Below, piece after piece: positions 34,135 through 42,835 of a stretch of DNA of 64,000 nucleotides. Positions within the stretch are counted from its first letter, which is position 1, and each line of letters opens with the position of its first letter. A program made the position numbers and the translations under genes. The notes under the pieces were generated by a model. That model had not been told where the DNA came from and ran no database searches. It worked only from the letters and a program-made list of their open reading frames with translations. This stretch comes from Cellulosimicrobium funkei. Lineage in GTDB: Bacteria > Actinomycetota > Actinomycetes > Actinomycetales > Cellulomonadaceae. The stretch is taken from contig NZ_JNBQ01000004.1 of NCBI RefSeq assembly GCF_001019615.1, forward strand, positions 1 through 64,000. Reading direction: 5' to 3'.

Positions 34135-34241
34135 GCGTGCTCCCTCCGCGCCGGGCGACGCGCGCCGCCCCACCCACCGTCCCGCGCGACGACGCCCGTC
34201 GCCACCGCGGCCGAGCAGGCGGTGCGCCGTAGGCTGGCCAG

Positions 34242-35483
34242 GTGACCACCTCGAGCGAGCACCCCGACTGGACCACCACCGGCTTCTCCACGCGTGCGAT
34301 CCACGCGGGCCAGGACCCGGACGCGACGACCGGCGCCGTCGTGCCGCCGATCCACCAGGTCTCGACGTACAAGCAGGACGGCGTCGGAGGACTGCGCGGC
34401 GGCTACGAGTACTCGCGCTCCGCGAACCCCACGCGCACCGCGCTCGAGGAGGCGCTCGCGGCGGCGGAGTCCGGCGGCCTGCGCCCGACGGCGGACGGCT
34501 CGCCCGCCGCGCGCGGGTTCGCGTTCGCCTCCGGGCTCGCCGCCGAGGACACGCTGCTGCGCGCCGTCGTGCGTCCCGGGGACCACGTGATCGTGCCCGA
34601 CGACGCGTACGGCGGCACGTACCGGCTCATCGCCCGGGTGTTCGGGCCGTGGGGCGTGGAGCACACGCCCGTCGACCTCACGGACGTCGAGGCCGTCAGG
34701 GCCGCGGTGCGCCCCGAGACGCGTGTCGTGTGGGTCGAGACACCGACCAACCCGCTGCTCGGGGTCTCCGACATCGCGGCGCTCGCGGGCGTCGCGCACG
34801 ACGCCGGCGCGCTGCTCGTCGTCGACAACACCTTCGCGACCCCGTACCTCCAGCAGCCGCTCGCGCTGGGCGCGGACGTCGTCGTGCACTCGACGACCAA
34901 GTACGTCGGGGGGCACAGCGACGTCGTCGGAGGAGCGCTCGTCGTGGCGTCGGGCGCGCAGCTCCCGGGCGGGCTCGCGTCGCCCGCGGGCGGGACCGAC
35001 GTCGCCGGCGCGGTCGGGTTCCACCAGAACGCGTCGGGCGCCATCGCCGGGCCGTTCGACGCGTGGCTCACGCTGCGCGGTCTCAAGACCCTCGCGGTGC
35101 GCATGGACCGCCACCAGGCGAACGCCGCGGCCGTCGCCGACTTCCTCGCCGCCCACCCCGCGGTCACCGAGGTGATCTACCCCGGCCTCGCCTCGCACCC
35201 CGGGCACGAGCTCGCGGCGCGGCAGATGAGCGGGTTCGGCGGCATGGTGTCGTTCCGTGCGGGCAGCGAGGCGAAGGCGCTCGACGTGTGCGCCCGGACC
35301 CAGGTCTTCGCGCTCGCGGAGTCGCTCGGCGGAGTCGAGTCGCTCATCGAGCACCCGGGCCGCATGACGCACGGCTCCGTCGCCGGGACGGCGCTCGAGG
35401 TCCCCGACGACCTCGTCCGCCTCTCCGTGGGCATCGAGGACGTCGAGGACCTCGTCGCGGACCTCACGCAGGCGCTGGCCTAG
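34242..35483 (+). CDS. metB: Cystathionine gamma-synthase/lyase family PLP enzyme
   Basis: A 413-residue Cys/Met-metabolism PLP enzyme with Schiff-base lysine K220 in 'VVHSTTKYVGGHSDVVGG', the 'YEYSRSANPTR' substrate motif, 'VVDNTFATPYLQQPL', and 'SLGGVESLIEHPGRMTH' near the C-terminus. It makes cystathionine from an activated homoserine or, with CBS at 17639, cleaves it to cysteine; sequence alone does not separate synthase from lyase. Position upstream of greA and mca matches mycobacteria. GTG start; no SAM riboswitch-like structure is seen in the 107-base leader. Confidence 0.88.
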   Translation: MTTSSEHPDWTTTGFSTRAIHAGQDPDATTGAVVPPIHQVSTYKQDGVGGLRGGYEYSRSANPTRTALEEALAAAESGGLRPTADGSPAARGFAFASGLAAEDTLLRAVVRPGDHVIVPDDAYGGTYRLIARVFGPWGVEHTPVDLTDVEAVRAAVRPETRVVWVETPTNPLLGVSDIAALAGVAHDAGALLVVDNTFATPYLQQPLALGADVVVHSTTKYVGGHSDVVGGALVVASGAQLPGGLASPAGGTDVAGAVGFHQNASGAIAGPFDAWLTLRGLKTLAVRMDRHQANAAAVADFLAAHPAVTEVIYPGLASHPGHELAARQMSGFGGMVSFRAGSEAKALDVCARTQVFALAESLGGVESLIEHPGRMTHGSVAGTALEVPDDLVRLSVGIEDVEDLVADLTQALA

Positions 35484-35584
35484 CCCCGGGCGCTCGCCGC
35501 GCCGTGGGGAGATCCTGCGCACACCCGGGCGCGTCGCGGGCGCTCGTCGGCGCGCGGGGCGGGCCGCTCGCCTAGTGTTGCGCT

Positions 35585-36880
35585 GTGAGCGCGCAGGCCG
35601 ACCAGCACAGGACCCCCGACCCGCTTCCTCCCGGGCGACCCGGCGCGGCGGCGGTGCCCGACTCGGTGCGCTCGGCCGCCGCCTGGTCGTGGCGGCTCCT
35701 GCTCATCGGCCTGACGATCGCGGCGGGCCTGTGGCTCGTCACGCAGCTCAAGGTGATCGTCGTCCCCATCGCGGTGGCGCTCCTGCTCACCGTGCTGCTC
35801 ACGCCGGTCCAGCGCTTCTTCCGCCGTCATCTGCGCATGTCCCGCGGCCTCGCGTCCGGTGCGGCGCTCATCGCGCTCATCGTCGTCGTCGCGGGGCTCG
35901 TGGCGATCGCGGGGCAGCAGATCGTCAGCGGCTTCCAGGACCTGCGCGACCAGGCGGTCGAGGGCTTCGAGCAGTTCACGCAGTGGCTCGCCGACGGCCC
36001 GCTCGGCCTGGACTCGACGACGATCTCGCACTGGCTCGACCAGGCCGGGACCGCGGTCTCGGAGAACCAGGACTCGATCGTCTCCGGTGCGCTCGGCGCG
36101 GCCACGACGATCGGCCACGTGGTCGCGGGCGCCCTCATCGCGCTGTTCTGCACGTTCTTCTTCCTGCTCGACGGGCGCACGATCTGGTCCTGGGTGGTCG
36201 GGCTGCTTCCCCTGCGTGCCCGCGACAACGTCCACCAGGCGGGTCGCCGCGGCATCGTCACGCTCGCCGCGTACACGCGCACGCAGATCCTCGTGGCGGC
36301 GGTCGACGCCGTCGGCATCGGGATCGGTGCCGCGTTCTTCGTCCCGTCGCTCGCGCTGCCGCTGGGCATCCTCGTGTTCGTCGGGTCGTTCATCCCGATC
36401 GTCGGTGCCATCGTCACCGGGTCCATCGCGGTGCTCGTCGTGCTCGTCGCGCAGGGCTGGGTCCAGGCACTGGTCATGCTCGGCATCGTGCTGCTCGTCC
36501 AGCAGATCGAGGGCCACATCCTCCAGCCGTTCCTCATGGGCCACGCCGTGTCGCTGCACCCGGTCGCCGTGCTGCTCGTCGTCGCGGCGGGCAGCTTCGC
36601 CGCGGGCATCGTCGGCGCGCTGTTCGCCGTCCCGATCGCCGCGGTCCTCAACACCGTCGTCCTCTACCTGCACGGGCACGACAAGTTCCCCGAGCTCGGG
36701 ACGGACGACCGCGTCGTGGTGCGGGGGAGTCCGCAGCCCCCGGTCATCGCGCGCGCGGAGGCGGACCTCGAGGACGTGGGCGCGCGCCGTCGGTCCCGGG
36801 CGGGCGCCGGGGAGGACTCCGCCGTCGTCGACCCGCAGGACGCCGGCCCCGTGGAGGACGCGCCCGGGGAGACGCGGTGA
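35585..36880 (+). CDS. AI-2E family (TqsA-like) transporter
   Basis: A 431-residue membrane protein of the AI-2E/PerM family. It has eight hydrophobic helices with the characteristic 'LVTQLKVIVVPIAVALLLTVLLTP' start (broken by convention), a long amphipathic loop after TM3, and 'GSFIPIVGAIVTG' and 'EGHILQPFLMGHAVSLHPVAVLL' near the end. The 65-residue C-terminal tail is acidic and disordered. Family members export autoinducer-2 or sodium; the substrate here is unknown. The stop overlaps the ilvA start. Confidence 0.87.
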   Translation: MSAQADQHRTPDPLPPGRPGAAAVPDSVRSAAAWSWRLLLIGLTIAAGLWLVTQLKVIVVPIAVALLLTVLLTPVQRFFRRHLRMSRGLASGAALIALIVVVAGLVAIAGQQIVSGFQDLRDQAVEGFEQFTQWLADGPLGLDSTTISHWLDQAGTAVSENQDSIVSGALGAATTIGHVVAGALIALFCTFFFLLDGRTIWSWVVGLLPLRARDNVHQAGRRGIVTLAAYTRTQILVAAVDAVGIGIGAAFFVPSLALPLGILVFVGSFIPIVGAIVTGSIAVLVVLVAQGWVQALVMLGIVLLVQQIEGHILQPFLMGHAVSLHPVAVLLVVAAGSFAAGIVGALFAVPIAAVLNTVVLYLHGHDKFPELGTDDRVVVRGSPQPPVIARAEADLEDVGARRRSRAGAGEDSAVVDPQDAGPVEDAPGETR

Positions 36881-38142
36881 CGTCAGGACCGCTGTCGGTC
36901 ACGCTCGACGACGTCCGCGACGCCGCGCGCCTGCTCGACGGCGTCGCGTACCGCACCCCGGTCCAGACGACGCGCGCCATCAGCGAGGCCGCGGGCGTCC
37001 GGGTGCTGCTCAAGTGCGAGAACCTCCAGCGCGCGGGGTCGTTCAAGGTGCGCGGCGCGTACGTGCGCATGGCGCGCCTGAGCGACGACGAGAAGGCCCG
37101 CGGCGTCGTCGCGGCGAGCGCCGGCAACCACGCGCAGGGCGTCGCGTTCGCGGCCGGTCTGCTCGGCATCCGGGCCGTCGTGTACATGCCGGTCGACGCC
37201 GCGCTGCCCAAGGTCGCGGCGACGCGCCAGTACGGCGCCGAGGTCCGGCTCGTCGGCGCGGACGTGGACGAGACCCTCGCCGCCGCCCGCGCCGAGGCCG
37301 ACCGTACGGGCGCCGTGTTCATCCACCCGTTCGACCACCCCGACGTCGTCGCCGGTCAGGCGACGATCGCGCTGGAGATCCTCGAGCAGGTGCCGGACGT
37401 CCGGACCGTGATCGCGCCGCTCGGCGGCGGCGGGCTCGTCGCGGGACTCGCCGGGGCGTTCGCACAGACGGCGCCGCACGTACGCGTGATCGGCGTGCAG
37501 GCGGAGCGCGCCGCCGCCTACCCCGGCTCGCTCGCCGCGGGGGAGCCGACGACGGCGCGGCTCGCCGCGACGATGGCCGACGGCATCGCGGTCGGGACGC
37601 CCGGGCACGTGCCGTTCGGGATCCTGGCCCAGCACGGCGTCGAGGTCCGCACGGTGACCGAGGAGGAGATCTCCCGGTCGCTGCTCATGGTCGCCGAGCG
37701 CGCCAAGCTGCTCGTCGAGCCCGCGGGGGCCACCGGCGTCGCCGCGCTCCTGTCCGGGACGGCCGCGGTCGACGCGGGCGCGGCGGACCCGGTCGAGGGA
37801 CCGGTCGTCGTCGTCCTGTCCGGGGGGAACATCGACCCGCTCGTGCTGCTGCGGGTCGTGCGGCACGGCCTCGCGGCGGCCGGCCGGTACATCCAGCTCC
37901 AGGTGCTGCTCGACGACCGCCCCGGCGCCCTCGCGCGCATGCTCGAGGTCATCGCGACCAAGCGCGGCAACATCATGCACATCGACCACGACCGCACCGA
38001 CGTGGGCCTCGCGATCGGCGAGGCGTGGGTGCGCATGCAGGTGGAGACCAAGGGGCCGGAGCACTGCGACGAGCTCGTCGCGCACCTGCGCTCCGAGGGC
38101 TACCGCGTCGAGCGCAGCGACGGCGGGTCGCCCGGCCTCTGA
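36877..38142 (+). CDS. ilvA: Threonine ammonia-lyase
   Basis: A 421-residue PLP enzyme with K57 in 'RAGSFKVRGAYVRM', the 'SAGNHAQGVAFAA' loop, the 'PLGGGGLVAG' phosphate site and a single C-terminal ACT domain ('QLQVLLDDRPGALARMLEVIATKRGNI', from about residue 345). This short ACT form fits biosynthetic or catabolic deaminases that convert threonine to 2-oxobutanoate for isoleucine synthesis. GTG 36877 overlaps the transporter stop by 4 bases, so the two are translationally coupled. Confidence 0.9.
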   Translation: MTSGPLSVTLDDVRDAARLLDGVAYRTPVQTTRAISEAAGVRVLLKCENLQRAGSFKVRGAYVRMARLSDDEKARGVVAASAGNHAQGVAFAAGLLGIRAVVYMPVDAALPKVAATRQYGAEVRLVGADVDETLAAARAEADRTGAVFIHPFDHPDVVAGQATIALEILEQVPDVRTVIAPLGGGGLVAGLAGAFAQTAPHVRVIGVQAERAAAYPGSLAAGEPTTARLAATMADGIAVGTPGHVPFGILAQHGVEVRTVTEEEISRSLLMVAERAKLLVEPAGATGVAALLSGTAAVDAGAADPVEGPVVVVLSGGNIDPLVLLRVVRHGLAAAGRYIQLQVLLDDRPGALARMLEVIATKRGNIMHIDHDRTDVGLAIGEAWVRMQVETKGPEHCDELVAHLRSEGYRVERSDGGSPGL

Positions 38143-38145
38143 CGA

Positions 38146-38183
38146 CGACGGCCCGGCACCTCCGCAGAGGGGCCGGGCCGTCG
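38146..38183. terminator. Terminator hairpin between ilvA and greA
   Basis: CGACGGCCCGGC (38146-38157) pairs perfectly with GCCGGGCCGTCG (38172-38183) around a 14-base loop, directly after the ilvA stop and between convergent genes. Confidence 0.75.
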
Positions 38184-38203
38184 GAGCGTCCGCGGGTGGC
38201 GCG

Positions 38204-38686
38204 TCAGCCCTCGAAGGGCTTCGCGGCGACGATCTTCACGGCGATCTCGTTGCCGTTGGGCGCGGTGTAGCTCGTCTCGTCACCGACGGTCTTGCCGTCG
38301 ATCGCGGCACCGAGCGGCGACGTCGGCGAGTACACGTCGAGGTCGGTCGTGCCGGCGATCTCGCGCGAGCCGAGGAGGAACGTCATCTCGTCGCCCGCGA
38401 CGACCGCGGTGACGACCATGCCGGCCTCGACCATGCCGTCGTCCGGCGGGGTCCCGACCTGCACGTTGCGCAGCTTCTCGGTGAGCTCGCGGATGCGGGC
38501 CTCGTTCTTGGCCTGCTCCTCACGCGCGGCGTGGTAGCCGCCGTTCTCCTTGAGGTCGCCCTCGTCGCGCGCGGCGGCGATGCGCTCCGCGATCTCGGTA
38601 CGGCCCTCGCCGGACAGGTGGGCGAGCTCGGCCTGCAGCCTGTCGTACGCCTCCTGGGTCAGCCAGGTGACGGTGGTGTCGGTCAC
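38204..38686 (-). CDS. greA: Transcription elongation factor GreA
   Basis: A 160-residue protein: N-terminal antiparallel coiled coil with tip acidic residues ('ERIAAARDEGDLKENGGYHAAREEQAKNEARI', two helices) and a C-terminal FKBP-like domain ('SPLGAAIDGKTVGDETSYTAPNG'). It inserts through the RNA polymerase secondary channel and stimulates transcript cleavage in backtracked complexes. AAGGAG lies 7 bases before GTG 38686; longer upstream frames read through the leader. Together with DUF4307 and mca this matches the conserved actinobacterial neighbourhood. Confidence 0.93.
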   Translation of the reverse strand: MTDTTVTWLTQEAYDRLQAELAHLSGEGRTEIAERIAAARDEGDLKENGGYHAAREEQAKNEARIRELTEKLRNVQVGTPPDDGMVEAGMVVTAVVAGDEMTFLLGSREIAGTTDLDVYSPTSPLGAAIDGKTVGDETSYTAPNGNEIAVKIVAAKPFEG

Positions 38687-38993
38687 GGTTCGCTCCTTCC
38701 TTTCCATGGTCGACGGCCGGGTCGGTCGCACGGCCGTACGGGTACGGGCAGCCGGGGCGCGTGCGTTCGCGGTGCGCCTGCCTGCCCGGGTCGGTGACGC
38801 TGGCCGGGTGGCAGCGCGTAGGACTGGTCTCCCGCTGGTCGCCGGGGTGCCCGGAGGACGCGTGCCTGTCACCAGCACGCAGTCTCGGGCTCCACACGAT
38901 CGGGTGCGGGAATCCCTCAGGATAGCAAAGCACAGGGCTCCGACAGCGACGCCGCAGGTCAGTCTGCGCGCGGGGCCGACACCCCGGGGTCCG
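38687..38993. promoter_or_regulatory. greA upstream region
   Basis: 307 bases without a convincing gene. On the minus strand a TATCCT hexamer (38924-38919) in an AT-richer patch is the best -10 candidate for greA, implying a leader of over 200 bases. I see no clear riboswitch or attenuator in it. Confidence 0.4.
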
Positions 38994-39428
38994 TCACGGG
39001 GCGACGCGGCAGGACTGGACGATGCCCGTCGTGGCGAGCTCGGAGGTCGCCACGCTCACCGTGTACCGGGACTCCGTGACCTCGACCGGGCCGACCGTCA
39101 CGTCGACCGTCCCGACCTGGGCGAAGCTCTCGGCGAGGGCGTCGAGCGTGCACGTCGCCGTCGTCCCCGGGTCCATGTAGACCTCGAACGTCACGTCGAC
39201 GCGCTCCGGGCTCACGACGGTGTAGCCGAAGTCCTTGAACCGCACCGGCTCGTTCGCGTACCGCAGCCCGATGACGAGCGTGATCGCGAGCCCGACGATC
39301 GCGACGAGCACGATCCCGACGACGGCCAGGCGTCGGCGCCGCTCGGTCGGCTCGGGACCGTAGCGGCCCGCCGGCGGTCGCAGGGGGGCACCCGGGCTCG
39401 GTTGCGGGGCGGTGGTCTCGTTCGTCAT
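38994..39428 (-). CDS. DUF4307 family membrane protein
   Basis: A 144-residue protein with a Pro-rich cytoplasmic start ('PPAGRYGPEPTERRRR'), one TM helix (about residues 33-56) and an extracellular beta-rich domain ('FKDFGYTVVSPERVDVTFEVYMDPGTTATC', two motifs) with two cysteines. This is the DUF4307 family, found beside mca across actinobacteria (Rv1081c in M. tuberculosis). Function unknown; the position suggests a link to the mycothiol pathway or the envelope. Confidence 0.82.
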   Translation of the reverse strand: MTNETTAPQPSPGAPLRPPAGRYGPEPTERRRRLAVVGIVLVAIVGLAITLVIGLRYANEPVRFKDFGYTVVSPERVDVTFEVYMDPGTTATCTLDALAESFAQVGTVDVTVGPVEVTESRYTVSVATSELATTGIVQSCRVAP

Positions 39429-39623
39429 GGTGCGGTCCCGTGGTCGGTGCCGCCGCGTCCGGTCGCAGGCCCGGCGTCCTGCCGGTGGTCCCGGCGGTTC
39501 GTCAGGTGTGGGCGCGGTGGGGGATCATGTCCTCGACCCATCTTCGCAGAGCCCGGGCGCTCGTCGTGCACCCACGACAGGTCCGGCCGTGCGAGGAGAC
39601 GTACGACGTACCCGGGAGGACCA

Positions 39624-40565
39624 GTGGCCGAACCCGCGGCCGGATCGACCACCCACCGCGAGCAGCCGGAGACGCTCCGTCTGCTGGCCGTGCACGCCCA
39701 CCCCGACGACGAGTCGAGCAAGGGCGCCGCGACGGCCGCCCGCTACGCGGCCGAGGGCGTCGACGTGCTCGTCGCGACGTGCACGGGCGGTGAGCGCGGC
39801 GACATCCTCAACCCGAGCTTCGGCGAGGGGCCCGACGGCATCGAGGGCATGCGCGCCCTGCGCCGTGTCGAGATGGCGTCCGCGGCGCGCGCGCTCGGGG
39901 TCCGCCAGCAGTGGCTCGGGTTCGTCGACTCGGGGCTCCCGGAGGGCGACCCGCTGCCCCCGCTGCCGGAGGGCTCGTTCGGCCTGGTCCCGCTCGAGGA
40001 GGCGGCCGCGCCGCTCGTCGAGCTCGTGCGCGAGTTCCGGCCCCACGTCGTGACGACGTACGACCCGTCGGGTGGCTACCCCCACCCCGACCACGTCATG
40101 TGCCACCGCGTCGCGTTCGAGGCGTTCCACGCCGCGGGCGACCCCGACCGCTACCGCCGCGAGGGCGGCGCGGCCCCGTGGGCGCCGCTCAAGCTGTACT
40201 ACAACCACGACTTCTCGATGAACCGCATCCGCACGCTGCACGAGGCGATGCAGGGTGCCGGCCTGGAGTCGCCGTTCGGCGACTGGGTCGAGTCGCGGTC
40301 CGCGCGGGAGATCCCCGAGCGCGAGGTCACGACGCGTGTGCACGTCGCGCGCTACTACGCGCAGCGCGACGCGGCGCTCATCGCGCACGCCTCGCAGATC
40401 GACCCCGACGGCTTCTTCTTCGCGATCCCGCGCGACCTCGAGGTCGACGTGTGGCCGTTCGAGGAGTTCGAGCTCGCCGAGTCGCGCGTCCCCACGCAGC
40501 TGCCCGAGGACGACCTCTTCGCGGGCGTCCGCGAGCTCGTCGCGAGCGAGGGGGCGGCCTCGTGA
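39624..40565 (+). CDS. mca: Mycothiol S-conjugate amidase
   Basis: A 313-residue LmbE-fold zinc amidase. Zinc ligands are in 'AVHAHPDDESSKG' (H26, D29) and 'GGYPHPDHVMCHRVAF', with 'CTGGERGDILNP' between. The length and 'LKLYYNHDFSMNRIRTLHEAM' segment favour Mca over MshB. It cleaves mycothiol conjugates of toxins to release a mercapturic acid for export and GlcN-Ins for reuse. GTG 39624 follows GGGAGGACC. The next gene overlaps its stop. Confidence 0.9.
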   Translation: MAEPAAGSTTHREQPETLRLLAVHAHPDDESSKGAATAARYAAEGVDVLVATCTGGERGDILNPSFGEGPDGIEGMRALRRVEMASAARALGVRQQWLGFVDSGLPEGDPLPPLPEGSFGLVPLEEAAAPLVELVREFRPHVVTTYDPSGGYPHPDHVMCHRVAFEAFHAAGDPDRYRREGGAAPWAPLKLYYNHDFSMNRIRTLHEAMQGAGLESPFGDWVESRSAREIPEREVTTRVHVARYYAQRDAALIAHASQIDPDGFFFAIPRDLEVDVWPFEEFELAESRVPTQLPEDDLFAGVRELVASEGAAS

Positions 40566-40975
40566 CCACGACGACGTCCCTCGTGGACTCCCTGGCGGCG
40601 ACCGGTGCGGGCGGCCCGGGCTGGGCGGCCGACGTCGTGGCCGAGACCGCGACGCCGAGCCCCTCGGACGACCCCCTGCGCGAGGACCTCGACCCGAACG
40701 ACGTGTCGCCGGGCCTCGTCGGCTTCCTCGCGATCTTCGCGGTGGCCCTCGCGACCGTCGGCCTCTTCTTCGCGCTGTCCCGCCAGCTCCGGCGCATGCG
40801 GCACAACGCCGAGGTGCAGGGCATCGGCGCGGACGGACCGTTGGAGCCGGGCGACGGCGACGGTGGCGCGACCTCCGACGGAGAGTCCCCCAGCGGCGCG
40901 ACGGGCGACGACAGGGCACCCGACGGCGGCGCGCCCGGCGGGGCGCCCGGCGGCGGTCCCGCGCGGCAGGGCTGA
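40562..40975 (+). CDS. Small single-TM protein (Rv1083-like position)
   Basis: A 137-residue protein. After a 50-residue Ala/Ser/Asp-rich start comes one TM helix ('GLVGFLAIFAVALATVGLFFALS'), then a basic 'RQLRRMRHNAEVQG' cytoplasmic anchor and a disordered Gly/Asp/Pro tail. GTG 40562 overlaps the mca stop. The equivalent place in mycobacteria is held by Rv1083, also a small membrane protein. Function unknown. Confidence 0.7.
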   Translation: MTTTTSLVDSLAATGAGGPGWAADVVAETATPSPSDDPLREDLDPNDVSPGLVGFLAIFAVALATVGLFFALSRQLRRMRHNAEVQGIGADGPLEPGDGDGGATSDGESPSGATGDDRAPDGGAPGGAPGGGPARQG

Positions 40976-40977
40976 CC

Positions 40978-41784
40978 GTGGCCACCGGGGCGCGGGTCAC
41001 CATCGGCCAGCTCGAGGTGTCGGCCGACCACGCGGCCAACCTCGTCACGGTCGGCGCCGCGTTCCGGGAGGCGGCGCGCGTGCGCGCGGACCTGCTCGTG
41101 CTCCCCGAGTACGCGGCCGGATTCGACCCGCGAGGTACGGGCGTCGAGCACGCCGAGCCGCTCGACGGGCCGTTCGTGACGACCCTGTGCCGGCTCGCGC
41201 GCGAGCACGGGGTCGCCGCGATCGCGGGCACCCTCGTGCCCGGCAGCGCAGCCGGACGTGCGGTCAACGTCGTGGTCGCCGTCGACGCGTCCGGCGAGCT
41301 CGTGGGCACGTACCGCAAGGTCCACCTCTACGACGCGTTCGGGCACCGCGAGTCGGACCGGCTCGACGCCGGCGACCCGGCGGCGCCCCCGCTGGTCCTG
41401 CGCCTCGGTGACCTGTCCTTCGGCGTCATGACGTGCTACGACCTGCGGTTCCCCGAGAGTGCGCGGCGGCTCGTCGACGCCGGTGCGGACGTGCTGGTCG
41501 TGCCCGCGGCGTGGGCGGCGGGCGACCTCAAGGCGGACCAGTGGCGCACCCTCGCCCGGGCGCGGGCGATCGAGAACACCGCCGTCGTGCTCGCGGTCGG
41601 CCAGGCGGGCAAGGGCGTGACCGGCCGCTCGGTCCTCGTGGGCCCGGACGGCCAGGTGGGTCTCGAGCTCGGCGAGGGCGCCGAGCTGCGCAGCGCCGAC
41701 CTCGATCCCGCGGCCCTGGCGAGCGTGCGCGAGCGCAACCCGTCGCTCGCCAACCGCCGCTACGCCGTCGTCCCTCGGGACTGA
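40978..41784 (+). CDS. Carbon-nitrogen hydrolase (nitrilase superfamily)
   Basis: A 268-residue nitrilase-fold amidase with the Glu-Lys-Cys triad: Glu in 'LLVLPEYAAGF', Lys in 'YRKVHLYDAFGHRESD' and Cys in 'GVMTCYDLRFPESARRL'. The length and motifs fit cytoplasmic omega-amidase or Nit1/deaminated-glutathione amidase relatives. GTG 40978 is two bases after the preceding stop, so it is probably co-transcribed with mca. A role in repairing deaminated thiol cofactors would fit the context; that is inference. Confidence 0.86.
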   Translation: MATGARVTIGQLEVSADHAANLVTVGAAFREAARVRADLLVLPEYAAGFDPRGTGVEHAEPLDGPFVTTLCRLAREHGVAAIAGTLVPGSAAGRAVNVVVAVDASGELVGTYRKVHLYDAFGHRESDRLDAGDPAAPPLVLRLGDLSFGVMTCYDLRFPESARRLVDAGADVLVVPAAWAAGDLKADQWRTLARARAIENTAVVLAVGQAGKGVTGRSVLVGPDGQVGLELGEGAELRSADLDPAALASVRERNPSLANRRYAVVPRD

Positions 41785-41797
41785 GCCCGCGGCGCGC

Positions 41798-42541
41798 TCA
41801 GCGCGCCGCGACCGCCGCCAGCATGATCGCGACGTAGTGGCACGTGAAGCCGACGACGGTGAGCACGTGGAAGATCTCGTGGAAGCCGAACCAGCGGGGG
41901 CTGGGGTTCGGCTTCTTGATGCCGTAGACGACGGCGCCGAGCGTGTAGGCGAGGCCGCCCGCGGCGACGAGCCAGACGATCGCCGGCCCGTTCGTCGTGG
42001 TCCAGAACTGCGGCATGTAGCCGACGGCGACCCAGCCGAGCGCTACGTAGATGGGCACGTAGACCCAGCGCGGGGCGTCGAGCCACAGGATCCGGGCGAG
42101 GAGGCCGAGGACGGCTCCGCCCCACACGATCGCGAGGAGGATCGTCGCGGTCCGCTGGGGGAGCAGGAGCACCGCGAGGGGCGTGTAGGTGCCGGCGATG
42201 ATGAGGAAGATGTTGGAGTGGTCGGCGCGGCGGAGGACCCCGGCGACGCGCGGCGACCACGTGCCGCGGTGGTAGACCGCGCTCGTGCCGAAGAGCAGGC
42301 ACGCGCTGAGCCCGAAGATCGCGCACGACACCTTGCCCGCGACCGGCGGCGCGACGACGACGAGGACGATGCTCGCGACGAGGACGAAGGGGAACGTCCC
42401 GGCGTGGATCCACCCGCGCAGGCGGGGCTTGACCGCCTCGGCGACCTTCTCGACGGCGTCGCCCACGCTCTCGCGGACGCTCTCCAGGGCGCCCGCGTCG
42501 GGTGCGCTCGGGGTGCGGTCGCGGTCGGTCGGTCGGTCCAC
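41798..42541 (-). CDS. trhA: PAQR-family membrane homeostasis protein (hemolysin III type)
   Basis: A 247-residue protein with seven TM helices. Metal-site histidines and family motifs are present: 'SAVYHRGTWSP', 'RRADHSNIFLIIAGTYTP' and 'WFGFHEIFHVLTVVGFTCHYVAI'. The first 60 residues are cytoplasmic and acidic. It belongs to the TrhA/HlyIII family, whose members influence membrane energetics and fluidity. GAGGAG precedes GTG 42541. It is divergent from the prenyltransferase, as Rv1085c is from Rv1086. Confidence 0.86.
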   Translation of the reverse strand: MDRPTDRDRTPSAPDAGALESVRESVGDAVEKVAEAVKPRLRGWIHAGTFPFVLVASIVLVVVAPPVAGKVSCAIFGLSACLLFGTSAVYHRGTWSPRVAGVLRRADHSNIFLIIAGTYTPLAVLLLPQRTATILLAIVWGGAVLGLLARILWLDAPRWVYVPIYVALGWVAVGYMPQFWTTTNGPAIVWLVAAGGLAYTLGAVVYGIKKPNPSPRWFGFHEIFHVLTVVGFTCHYVAIMLAAVAAR

Positions 42542-42626
42542 GGCGTCTCCTCGGGGTCGGGCCGGATCGGGCGCGGTCAGGGTCGTGCTCGGTCTGACGG
42601 GGCCGGCGTGCGGTGCCGTCCCGGTC

Positions 42627-42660
42627 AACCTACGCCATCGTAGGTTACGGCAGCGTAGGT
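42627..42660. promoter_or_regulatory. Tandem palindromic operators between trhA and prenyltransferase
   Basis: AACCTACG-CCAT-CGTAGGTT (42627-42646) is a perfect 8-4-8 palindrome. It is followed at once by TTACG-GCAG-CGTAG (42645-42658) with the same TACG-N4-CGTA core. Two turns apart, they look like paired sites for a TetR-like dimer. No TetR gene is adjacent; the nearest regulator is the MarR at 43658. Confidence 0.65.
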
Positions 42661-42835
42661 AGATGACCGCGGACGGCGCCGCGGTGTGAAGATCCTGGGC
42701 AGGGGCGTGGGCGGCCGCCGCCGCCCTGCCGTCCGAGCGATGCGGAGCGGTAGCGTGTGCGGGTTCGGCCCGCTCGTCCCGAAAAGGACCAGCCCGCCGG
42801 GCGACACCCCGTCCTTCCACCGTCGAGGAACCGTC

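Noticed and set aside
34135-34241. SAM riboswitch in front of metB
   Set aside because: The leader is only 107 bases and shows no recognisable SAM riboswitch core or terminator pair; the cbs leader shows none either.
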